64,000 nucleotides of DNA, from contig CAXIPT010000019.1 in the NCBI GenBank assembly GCA_964030475.1, positions 117,292 through 181,291 on the forward strand, written 5' to 3'. Made by a program: the position numbers and the translations under genes. Origin of the DNA: Tethya wilhelma (lineage: Eukaryota; Porifera; Demospongiae; Tethyida; Tethyidae). The first letter of the stretch is position 1; the number at the start of each line of letters is the position of its first letter. Positions 23,089 through 32,923 of the stretch are shown piece after piece. The notes below the pieces were generated by a model. The model was not told the DNA's origin. It ran no database searches and worked only from the letters and a program-made list of their open reading frames with translations.

Positions 23089-25700
23089 CTAGGACATGTT
23101 CATTGTTTTGATACAGGCAACACAACATGCTTCAAACTTTAATTTCAAAATGTGGTATTCATCAAGGAATGTTTTAATATCCTTGAGCTGTTCGTTGTTT
23201 ACTGCTAAGTCATCATGTGCTGCCTTTGCTATGTCAACAAGTGTATTGTATAGCACAAGAATATTCTCAGGTGTGCAGTCAATGTCTTGATGTCTACAGT
23301 ATTGTTGACATTGATCTAGAAGAAAAAACTCTGCAAGTGATCTGGACCCTACATTGATTGATTCTCCTTCTTTCGATGCAAATACAGCACTCTTTGGTAC
23401 TGTTATTTGCCATAGATGTTTTGACCTTATGGGTGACTTTTGTGTAGTACTTTCATCTGGTCTCTTTCCCATGGAATTATTACAGTTCTTACAGCGACAA
23501 GAGATAGAGCATGCTTTGTTTGCTTTGAGACATGCACACCTCAATATATTAGTGTATTTTGACCGTATTGGCTGACAACTCTGTTTTCCTGTTTTATCAT
23601 TCCTGCCACAATTACATCCACGAATATTATTTCCTGCCGATTGAATTGCCAGCAAACTTTGTGAATCTTTCATTTTGTGTTCAACTACATCATAGGGACC
23701 ATCATTAGAATGGTTGTAGGTGATACACACATGTAGGTATTGTTATCTCAGTTTTGCGGGGGCTCACATGAATAACTGGTAGATTTGGAATTGATGAAAA
23801 AATAATGATTGGAATATCCATTGAATTTGCTAGTGCAAGCACTATTGTATCACCCAGAGAACTATTAAATGACCACTCTCAAGAAACTTTTCTGCTTCAT
23901 GTAAAACTTCTGTTCCAACAAACCCTTCATAATCATGAGCATATTCTTTCCATTCATTAACCACTAATATCCTTAATTCTTGAGACAATTCAGCTAATTC
24001 CTTGGGGAGAGATTGAACCAGATTAAATTGACAAAATGTGTCCATGTGTTTAAGTAAGTAGAAGGCAATTGCCGAGAAAAAGCAATTGCCATCACCTAGA
24101 ATTTTGTGTCTTGTCAATCCCCATCCTTCCAGAATGCAATCTATTCTATGCTCACACTCATCGAAATCTAATGAGCTTTGTGTCTTGGTGTTATCATTAA
24201 CAAATTTCTCGTAAGTTAATAAAGGTCAGTGGCATTAGGTACTGAAATAATATCTGAAAAAATCTCAGAGACAACACACTCCGAAATTGATAAGTCTGAT
24301 GATGGTAAAATGCAAGAAGTTGATGTACCTAGTATCCATGAAAGGTCTGGTGGAGAATCATGTTTTGGAATGACACCAAGTGGAGGGGGAATCTGTAGAA
24401 AGCAAATGCTTTACTGTTTCGTGCATATTACCTTTTCCTTTCTTGTCATTAATTCTGCAGTTATGTTCATAAAACAAAATCGACAACAATGCTAGTGCTA
24501 ATGATAATCCAATCCGAGTCTTGTTGGAGAAGTGAGGGTTAATTTGACGATGAAGAGCTTCAAGACGTTACGCATAAGCTGCTCACTGTCTCAAAGTCTT
24601 GTTTGTTCCGCCACCTTCGACTATATCAGACAAACATCCTTTAGATATATGTACATTAAGTGCATCAGCTTGAAGAATGAAATTGTGACCAAGTATTTTC
24701 CATCCATTATGCTCACAATTTTCTGCTGATAAAGTCATCTAAGTTACGCATAAGCTGCTCACTGTTTGGAGTTGGGCTACATCTTTTTTGGCCTAAATCA
24801 GACGGGTTTCTGAACACAAGTTTCAAGTTATTTACACAAACACTGTAAAGTGGATGCTTCTTTGATATTACTTTAGTAAGTCTTTGTAGAGCATGAAATA
24901 CATCCAACTTGACAATAATATCTTGTCCAAGAGCTTCTTTTATTTTAGATCTTTGCTGGCAACAATTATCTACAAACACAGTAATAGGTCCACCTATACG
25001 GATTTTCAGATCTTGCAAGAGGATTGATATTTCATCAAATGATGTAAAGGATGTGAATTGCCATGACACAATTTGACCAATGTCATTAAGCACAATAAAT
25101 ACCGAGTTGTACAGTGTAATCCACTTTCCATTTGACCTTTTGTATCCTATATTTGAAGCAATTTTAAAAGTATGATCAAGTGATATGTAGGTACCATTTG
25201 CCAATCTGCTCATTTCTGTGTTATACACATTTCTTCTCTGCATGAAGTGAATCAGGATACACTTGTATATTATGTCATTGGATGGAGCTGGGATACGGAG
25301 CATTTCTAGTGTCTCACTTTTAACTAGCTGTTCCAGCACACCAGATTGTAACTGTTCTTTGGATATTACTGTAGCCAATTGAGTAATTAATGATGCACAT
25401 AGCTCATCCCTCACCTTTTTGATGAATGTTTCAATACTGCAAATATTTATCCCTTGACGAATAAGATGTACCGCATTACTAATAAATCTAAGTGTGAACC
25501 CAGTACGATGTAAGAGGACAAAGGGTATGTTGTTTGGTGATAGGTTTGCAGTCAAACCTGGGTCAGTGGAGGAAACAGTGTGTCCATGTTTGCATTGGTA
25601 CAGAGGAGACACTAAAACAGCAGTACGTTCAACACAATGAAGACGAGGTTGTAAATTTTGAGATTTGCCAGTCCTCCAACACTTGATTGATAAAAATTAT
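23089..25700 (-). pseudogene. DDE-like + OTU protease-like + CXC cysteine-rich protein, decayed
   Basis: Read from 25700 downward. First a Cys/His-bearing N-terminus (LHCVERTAVLVSPLYQCKHG). Next an RNase-H-like core: GTYISLDHTFKIASNIG (about 25180), GGPITVFVDNCCQQRSKIKE (about 24975), VKLDVFHALQRLTKV, and HISKGCLSDIVEGGGTNK with EALHRQINPHFS (about 24560), giving a D...D...E pattern. Then an OTU-like domain, RHKILGDGNCFFSAIAFYLL (about 24110, catalytic Cys), closing with ITYNHSNDGPYDVV (about 23710), where a His is usual before Y-D. Last a CXC/tesmin-like block (RGCNCGRND...SC; LRCACLKANKACSISCRCKN). Exon edges are likely near 24432/24392. Frameshifts occur near 24225, 23870 and 23735; a 23-bp duplicated insertion with stops sits at 24567-24589. 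I recall such fusions in sponge/cnidarian transposon-like genes but cannot name the superfamily. Confidence 0.65.
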
Positions 25701-25787
25701 GACACAAATTATAATGTCTTGCAGTGTAGCTGTATTATAGCTTTAACTGCAATTCTTGCATTCATATTTATTTCTTGCAATGTGTAG

Positions 25788-28700
25788 GATATCATGATGA
25801 CATTGATAACCACACATTTGGCCTGTATAAGAAGGGGGAGTATGTTCCCCATTCAAACTTCAGCTTTGAGCTGGTTGCTGAGGTAATTTGCGAGTCTTAT
25901 CCACAAAGCTCAGGATTTCAATTGGACGTTACCAGAGAAGGATCCGATTGTTCACGGTAATGAGTGCTGGGTTATGAGCTGTACTGATTGTTATGCAAGT
26001 TATGGAAATAATTATATTAATTCATACTTATTACGCACAACTTGTTAATTTAATTTTGTTATCCTATATAGCATTTGTTTTTCCACCAATGATTCTGTTA
26101 ATAACAAAAGGAGTGATTTTATGCGAGTCCTTAACTGGTCATATCGTGCTGGTTGCCTTCAATGTTCATTCAATGATAAAGAAATGAATGTATACATGCA
26201 AAAAAGGAAGCGATCAATTAATCTGCCCAAAAAGAGTGCTGTACAGGTAGTTGGGAAGCAGCCAGATGGTAAACGGGTACTAAATCGAGAAGTGTGTATC
26301 TCAGAAAATGGCACAATGCTCGCACCATCTACAAAAGCTTATGTATGGATAAATGATGTCTTTACGGGTCCTCCACCATCCCTTGCATCTCGTGTAGATT
26401 GTTCATATCTACATCCACTCTCTGCCCACTACTGCAAGATCTCAAACGCCACTTTGGTCACAATTATTATTCAGCAGTGCTATTCATTGCATCGGCAATG
26501 CTTACATTGCATTATCAAGAATTTATCGAGCGATTACGATATTGTCCAGTTCCATTAGCCAGTGGTGATAGTGGAACGGGCAAGACAACAGTTCTTGAAT
26601 GCGCACTATCGTTGATGGGGGCTCAGGAAACAAGAGTTTTTAGCAAAGCCACACGCGAAAAAATCTTCGACATGTGCTGTAAATGCTTTGACGATCCTCA
26701 TTCTAAGACAGACATTAATAAATTATTAGTTGATTTGTACAACGGCAAAAAAGGTGCCACTGTAGGAAAAGGCTCTAGCCAACCATCGTCAACGATCCTT
26801 ATTGCAGCTAATTTCTTGCCAGCAGACCAGAAAAGGTTTGCTTACATGTATATTTAATTATTAGTAGTTTGTGGATGTGTGATTTCTTTGTTTGCATTAA
26901 TAATTTTAGTCATGCATGCATGTGTGTATCTTCACAGGTATGCAAGTAGATGCTTGATGATACCATTTACTTCACCTAAGTTGTCAATGTCACTGTCCAA
27001 CTACATGGATGTTGTCAATCATCAGAAGAAGGCAGGCAGCTGCATTGGTTATTGCATTGGATTGGGAAAGGAGTTTTTTACTACTGGATCATGGAGTGGC
27101 TGAGGTTGATGAGCAAATCCTACCAACATTGAGTGATAAGGCTCCAGCAGATGTGAGTCCCCTACTGCTGCCATCCTATGCTATACTACTGTGGTTTAGT
27201 TTGAAGATGAAGTGATATTAATTGCATATACCATATAGTACGTAGCTCAGTATAGTAATGTAACACTGGTATTACTGCATAATGACTCCCCATAACCACA
27301 GATCTTAACAGAGGCTGGCCTTGTATGTGGAGGTGCACAATTAATCTACAAGTGCAACAGCACAGAATGTGAAGCACAAGGTGTTGTTACTCATCTTGTG
27401 GACAAGGTTCTGGCCACATTATCCACTGTGCGTCCAAAGCGTGTCCACGAGGATAAAGAGGAGTCCTTTTCAGGCCGAGAGATCCTAGATTCCTTTGCAC
27501 ATGAACTACAACAAATTGTGGCCAAAATGCCTAAAGAGATAGTAAGAGTTTGTTTGTGTATACAACATGTTGTCTCTACAATAGTTTTATTGGTACATTA
27601 ATTATAGGTCCTGACATTTGTGCAACCTGCAACCACCTACAAAGAGAAGAAAGCAATTGGAGTTCGATTGAGCGGAGTGCCAAATCTCTCAGCTGTGACT
27701 AAGCACACTGTTGAACAGTGTATCAAGAGAAACAAGTCTCTAGGCTCTCTCAACCAACCACGCAGCTTCCAGCAGAGCAACCCTGACAAGACGAGCAAGG
27801 TTAGGCCAACATTTGTTGAATACTAGTTTCTCATCAACTGCCTGCATGATTTTTCTTGATGATCACGACGGTGGCTGTCAGAAAGATCAAAGGCACGGTA
27901 CTTTTTGCAGGCTTTTGTGAGCTAGAGTCTGGAGCCTATATAACTTGCTCCTTAAAGAATTCAAGATGCTTATAACTTACAGCATATTTGTAAAATGCTT
28001 GTGCCATGGAGAATTGAAGCCTTGGATGCCGATAATGAGCCTCCCGCCCTCATGCTACTCCGCAGTGCTAGTGTCAAGAATCACTGATGAGCCATCGGAA
28101 ACTAATGATCAACAAATGTTGGCCTTATAGCTACTGCACACACAAATTTTTTTGCAGAAAATTTGACAAGTATAATATTATATGAATGATTAACTTTGAA
28201 AGTGGAAGTATTTTGGTGATTTACCACAAAAAAACATTACATACAAATTAACTCCACTGTTACAACATACAGATATCCTGCAATATCCATGGCATAATTA
28301 TGTTTTTTTTTGTACTATGTCAGTGTTGTATTAACTGTCTAGCTCATGTTTTCTTTTTTTTTCATGTTCAATTCAGACTACTCTCAAACAAGAGAAATGT
28401 GCTGTAATTTTTACTGATGCCTTTTCAAATGACACAAGGGTGCTTCTGCTTACAAGTAAGCTATAGCTAAAGTCTATTCACGTTTTCACTTGAGCCCAGG
28501 AAGTAGTGTGGTTTTGCTTAAGTACTGCTTTACCACATTTGTGGTTAATGGAATGTCTGTACTTTATGTATGACTTTATGTATGCATGGGGCATATGCGT
28601 AAGTTTTGAATGGTAAGGGGTAGCGCTTTTAAAAAGCACCAAACGAATCTACGTGTAATTTGCAATCGAATGGTATCTAAAATAGTGCAATTCATAGATA

Positions 28701-29754
28701 TACGGCCAAGTTATGAAGATATTTTGAAGGCTCAAGTGAACGCGAATAGACTTTAAATGCTAATATTGCTGAACTTCACATAAGTTGTAATTGCATATTA
28801 TTATAACTCCTCAGGTCTGAATTATGGGAAGAAAGAGTCAACCATTAGTATTCACTCTGAGATGCAAGAACTGCCTGTTGAACCTCCCACCCGAGCATTG
28901 GATCCCTCTCATGACGATAGTATGGAGGACTCCCCAAGTGTGGAGATTGAGAATAAAAAGGACTCCTCCTGTAGAGAATTGTGCAACTTCCCTAATACTA
29001 AACAACTGTCTGCAGTTCACGAGGAGTTCAATAACACCAAGGACCCCACTAGCAGTAAGGTATCAGAACTGGAGTTTTTAGGAGCTCAGAGTGATGGTAC
29101 CACACCCCCTAGCACTAAGAAACCCGAACCAGAGTTTACTGGAGCTCAGAGTCATGGTACCACCAAGGACCCCCCTAGCACTAAGAAACCCGAACCGGAG
29201 TTTATTGGAGCTCAGAGTGATGGTACCACCAAGGACCCCCCTAGCACTAAGAAACCCGAACCGGAGTTTACTGGAGCTCACAGTGATGGTACCACCAAAG
29301 ACACCCCTAGCACAAAGGAACCCGAACTGGAGTTTACTGGAGCTCAGAGTGATGGTACCGCCAAGGAGCCCGAGTTGTCTACCACTGATAATGACACCAA
29401 GGACTCCCCTAGTGAGTTTCTGTACTCACTTACATGTAATTTTAGGCAGTAGCAGTTAATAATATATGCATGCAGTTGTTTAGTGTTTGTACGTTTTTTA
29501 TTGTTGTTTTTTTTTTGTTTATTTATTTTCACGTGGTGGCTCATAATTAATATTAATTTTTGATTTCTTCTTGTACAGTTGATTCCCCAAGTGAATCGGA
29601 GTCAATTATGGATGTGGCTGCTACTAGTGACAGGACCACTGGTGGTATCAAGAACCAATGTGCAGCACTGGCATGTGAGACTGCTGTTGGCCTGCCTGGT
29701 GAGCATCCTCCTACTACTTCCAACAGACGAAAGAGGAAGCATATCATGAGATAA
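25788..29754 (+). CDS. P-loop NTPase (DUF927/SF3-helicase-like) with repeat-rich C-terminus
   Basis: Exons inferred from GT...AG: 25788-25956, 26072-26835, 26938-27152, 27302-27541, 27608-27799, 28377-28455, 28815-29411 and 29579-29754 (TAA). Exon 1 gives GLYKKGEYVPHSNFSFELVA. Exon 2 has WSYRAGCLQCSF and the Walker A motif ASGDSGTGKTTVLECALSL (about 26560), KCFDDPHSKTD as a Walker-B-like acidic pair, and STILIAANF as a sensor-like Asn. The C-terminal half, from ILTEAGLVCGGAQLIYKC on, reads without a stop through five exons and includes 22-residue repeats, ending NRRKRKHIMR, a possible nuclear signal. Frameshifts occur near 26425 and 27085. The 5' end is missing: exon 1 begins at an acceptor and the upstream 2.6 kb is the opposing gene. 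An ATP-driven DNA role is inference from the P-loop family. Confidence 0.6.
28468..28756. mobile_element. ~290-bp MITE in the NTPase gene intron
   Basis: Inverted termini: AAAGTCTATTCACGTTTTCA then cttgagcc (28470-28497), and ggctcaagtgaacgcgaata then gacttt (28730-28755). It lies between exons 6 and 7. Confidence 0.75.
29061..29385 (+). repeat. 66-bp coding tandem repeats (22 aa, PSTKKPEPEFTGAQSDGTT)
   Basis: Five imperfect copies of PSTKKPEPEFTGAQSDGTT(KDP) lie within exon 7 of the NTPase gene. Length and frame are kept while residues vary, which suggests the frame has been selected or the expansion is recent. Confidence 0.9.
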
Positions 29755-30038
29755 ACTACATGACAATATGTCCAACTATTTCGAACCAAAAAGTGGGAAG
29801 CGCTCATGCAAGAGAGCAGCCCACTATTAGAATAATAATTATCTGATTGTTATTGAGGCTTTAGAATCATTATTGTTCTGCATTTAGTGATTAATTAGTG
29901 ATTTATTGCTTATACCTCTCACTATTAATAGAATCATAATTATTATTAAATGTCATTGGAATTTGTAAAAATCATTGTTGGCTTACAAGCATCACAGAAT
30001 ACTTAAATAGTGAGTGCATATGTAGTTTTGAAAGAGAA
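29755..30038. other. No gene seen
   Basis: AT-rich 3' flank of the NTPase gene; several ATTATT runs. Confidence 0.5.
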
Positions 30039-30333
30039 TGATTCTAAAGATCGAGGTCTATTAATTGTCACCTGAATAATGTATGATGAATACCAATATA
30101 TGGTCATAGATATTATATCGACTAAAAAGTAGCCACACCTGGTGTGCTAGGTACACAGACTGCTTATATGTTTATGCACATTGTTNTGATTCTAAAGATC
30201 GAGGTCTATTAATTGTCACCTGAATAATGTATGATGAATACCAATATATGGGCATATATATTATATCGACTAAAAAGTAGCCACACCTGGTGTGCTAGGT
30301 ACACAGACTGCTTATATGTTTATGCACATTGTT
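30039..30333. repeat. 147-bp near-identical direct repeat around a single N
   Basis: 30039-30185 and 30187-30333 are almost identical (tggtcatagatatt versus gggcatatatatt) with N at 30186 between them. This most likely reflects two contig ends that overlap but were not merged. Confidence 0.9.
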
Positions 30334-30384
30334 ATCAGTGTACATATAATTAGTGCTTGACATACTAGCCAAGATTAAACCAGA

Positions 30385-32654
30385 GCCGCACTGGCAAGCG
30401 CGGAGCATTTTAGTTTTCTCAAGTCATAGCATGACTGATGATGCACAACACACACTGTTTAGATGTAGAATGCTTTATGCTGTGTTTGAGGTAACTAAAT
30501 GACTCAATACTATATGATCATCAATTTTCTTACCTCATACAGGAGCTACTAGCTTGTTTTGGCCATTATTTTAGAGATTTCATCTTTTTCAAAAGACAAT
30601 TTCCTCATGTAGCTGCTCAAACCACCCGCTTCTCATGTATATTTCAGGTGGTATACTGACGAAGATGTGATTTATATAATAATATTATTTTACGTACAAT
30701 AGTACGTATAGTAGGAATGGGCCACCACCCTCATTGACACAATACAAAATGTTTAGGCTTACAAATGTTTAGTAAAGGATAGCTAAGGCTTTAAACCTTG
30801 CTAAGAAGCTTTCTCAGAGACTTTTCCTAATGTATGCACTTAGAAAACCAAATGAAACTCCCCAGAATACTCTAAGAAAGCGCTTAGCGCGAAGCCACAC
30901 AAATGCATTTTTGTTCGTTCCCTAACTGACTTACTTGAACACGATTTCCAGAGAAACAAAAAGCATTGAGCCAACTTTGACTGTACATAGTAACTTGAAT
31001 TCATCCGAACTACGAACCTTTACACTTATTTTCTGTCTGAATATCAAGAAACAAGAGCTAGTAGGCAGCTTTTAAAACTTTGATATAAATTACTGTACTA
31101 AAATGTAGCCATCTTGATGTTAGTAAAGGTCGTCACATTTATATAGCAAAGTTGACCACGTGGTTTGCATATGTCTAATGTGCATGCGCATCCAATGTAC
31201 GCAAAATTCACCTTAGTGTTGAAAAAAGTGCATGAACAAGTAGTAAAAATTTTATAAAAATAACAGTGTAAGAATGGGCAGTGCTGTAAAAAGCAAGGAA
31301 ACAAGCCAAGACTCTGAATTTCGGCACATGACTACTTCATTTTTTGTGCCAAAGCCTTACAATCTCAAATCTCAGTTGCCTGCATGACTGCTGATGCAAT
31401 TTACAATAGGTAGACAAAAGGACCCTGTATACTATGATTTGATAAAGACTGAAAATGAAGTAGTCATGTGCCGAAATTCAGAGTCTTGGCTTGTTTTTCC
31501 TTGCTTTTTACAGCACTGCCCATTCCTACACTGTTATTTTAATAAAATTTTTACTACTTGTGAATCATATGATTGGCGTTATCCTAGCACCGTCATAGTC
31601 GGTGATAGTAGATACCGTAAAATAGACTCTTTCTTATTGGCAGTACTTTGCTAATAATATTCAAGATATATATATACGTACGTACAGCCCCTCCTACCAT
31701 CTTGTGTCGTATAGATGATGGGCTCCTAAACTGAAAGAAGTTGCTGTGTTCCTCTCAACGCAGTTTGACAAAGAGAAAAAGTTTGAAGAACTTCAGTAGG
31801 GCCGGAGTATCGGGTGGTTGACCATGATGATGAAGATTTTCTACTGATAAATGTCCAGGTGATTGTCCACAGTATAAAAGTTATATAAATTTTATGATGA
31901 TATCTTCCTTCACTACTGTGAAAGAATTATCGATGCAGAACTTAATATAGAAAGTATGATTTACCATGGCTGATCCATAGCTAGGCCTCTGATAAAAGTA
32001 TTTAATTGTCGAAGGTGATGTATGCAGTGTATGTATAGTCTCGGCTGCTCTGTGTAGGCGGAGCTCTTAGCAGAAATATATTATCTATGGTCAAACTATG
32101 TAGTGTATACATACAGTGTTTGTAATCCTATGATGGTTAATGTATAATATTAGGTATTCAATCTGATCAACTTGAAACGAGTACTAGATTTGGTTTCAGT
32201 AGGTGACTGGTCAGCTACTCATTTAAAGCCAACAATTTCATTCTCATTTTCTTTGCCTGAGTGCCTGGTTGCTGTCCAAAACACGACACAAGTGATAACT
32301 CATCTCATGGAAGCCAGAATTGACAAGGTAAACATTGCAGTAATCAATATGCAAGAGTCAGTTTATGAACATCATTTACATCCCTAAGATGATATGCCTG
32401 CTGGATCTGTCCAGTATTCATAGCTTCTTTTGTAAAATATATAATCATTGGTGCTTGCTATGTTAGAGACCATACTGAAAGTTGTATTCGTCCAGAGGTA
32501 TATTCAAGTGTTGGTAGGAGAATGGTGCTATCTTAATTGTGCCATATAAAATAGCATTTGTAAATGAGTGTGGTCCACAGACAATGTGTTTGAAGATCAA
32601 GCTAACTTATTTGTGAGTGGTTACCAAATGAAGGAAATAATGTCATCATCAGAT
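30385..32654 (+). CDS. Unrecognised multi-exon gene, probably incomplete or decayed
   Basis: Open exons with splice-like edges: one ending at 30490 (RSILVFSSHSMTDDAQHTLF, then RCRMLYAVFE), 30543-30647 (ELLACFGHYFRDFIFFKRQF), 31715-31858 (WAPKLKEVAVFLSTQFDKEK; needs one frameshift to reach VVDHDDEDFLLINVQ), 32154-32327 (VFNLINLKRVLDLVSVGDWS) and 32581-32654 (ANLFVSGYQMKEIMSSSD). Phases agree for the first two exons and between 31858 and 32154; the last exon is out of phase. I recognise no domain. A foldback element sits in the long intron. It could be a host gene remnant or part of another transposon. Confidence 0.4.
31237..31560. mobile_element. Foldback element, ~109-bp arms (family CAAGTAGTAAAAATTT)
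   Basis: 31237-31345 and 31452-31560 are inverted copies starting caagtagtaaaaatttta and including gcacatgactacttcatttt at the inner end. TGAA sits at both outer edges and may be a 4-bp duplication. A relative lies at 38203-38540. Confidence 0.85.
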
Positions 32655-32699
32655 GTAAGTGCATGAATTGATATTCATTCCTAACCATTGTGTGAGTGA

Positions 32700-32771
32700 T
32701 GATATGTGACATTGTGTTGTATTGTGTTGTGTTGTGTTGTGTTGTGTGTGTGTGTGTGTGTGTGTGTGTGA
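32700..32771. repeat. (TGTTG)n / (TG)n microsatellite
   Basis: Repeats of tgttg pass into a TG run. Confidence 0.9.
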
Positions 32772-32859
32772 CAGTGTAACACCTGCTGTAACATTGACTG
32801 TTATTGTCAAAAACTGTCCAAATGTGACCCAATTTTGGAAAACCGACCAGATGTAGTAA

Positions 32860-32923
32860 AACTTTGTTTTGAGTAAAATGCGGCTTTAGTTGAATTTCCG
32901 CAAATACGGCGAAATTGATTTTT
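32860..32923. other. Fragment of the 44984/63597 MITE end, joined at an N
   Basis: ttttgagtaaaatgcggctttag resembles 45030 and 63645. The match stops at the single N at 32923, after which hAT sequence begins. Confidence 0.6.

Noticed and set aside
24229..24495. + strand ORF of 88 codons
   Set aside because: It is antisense to the DDE/OTU gene, whose - strand reading (IPPPLGVIPKHDSPPD) is better supported.
23089..25700. Assignment to the KDZ (Zisupton) transposase superfamily
   Set aside because: The DDE-like motifs seen here (LDHTFK, VDNCC, NEALHR) do not match what I remember of KDZ proteins, so I leave the family open.
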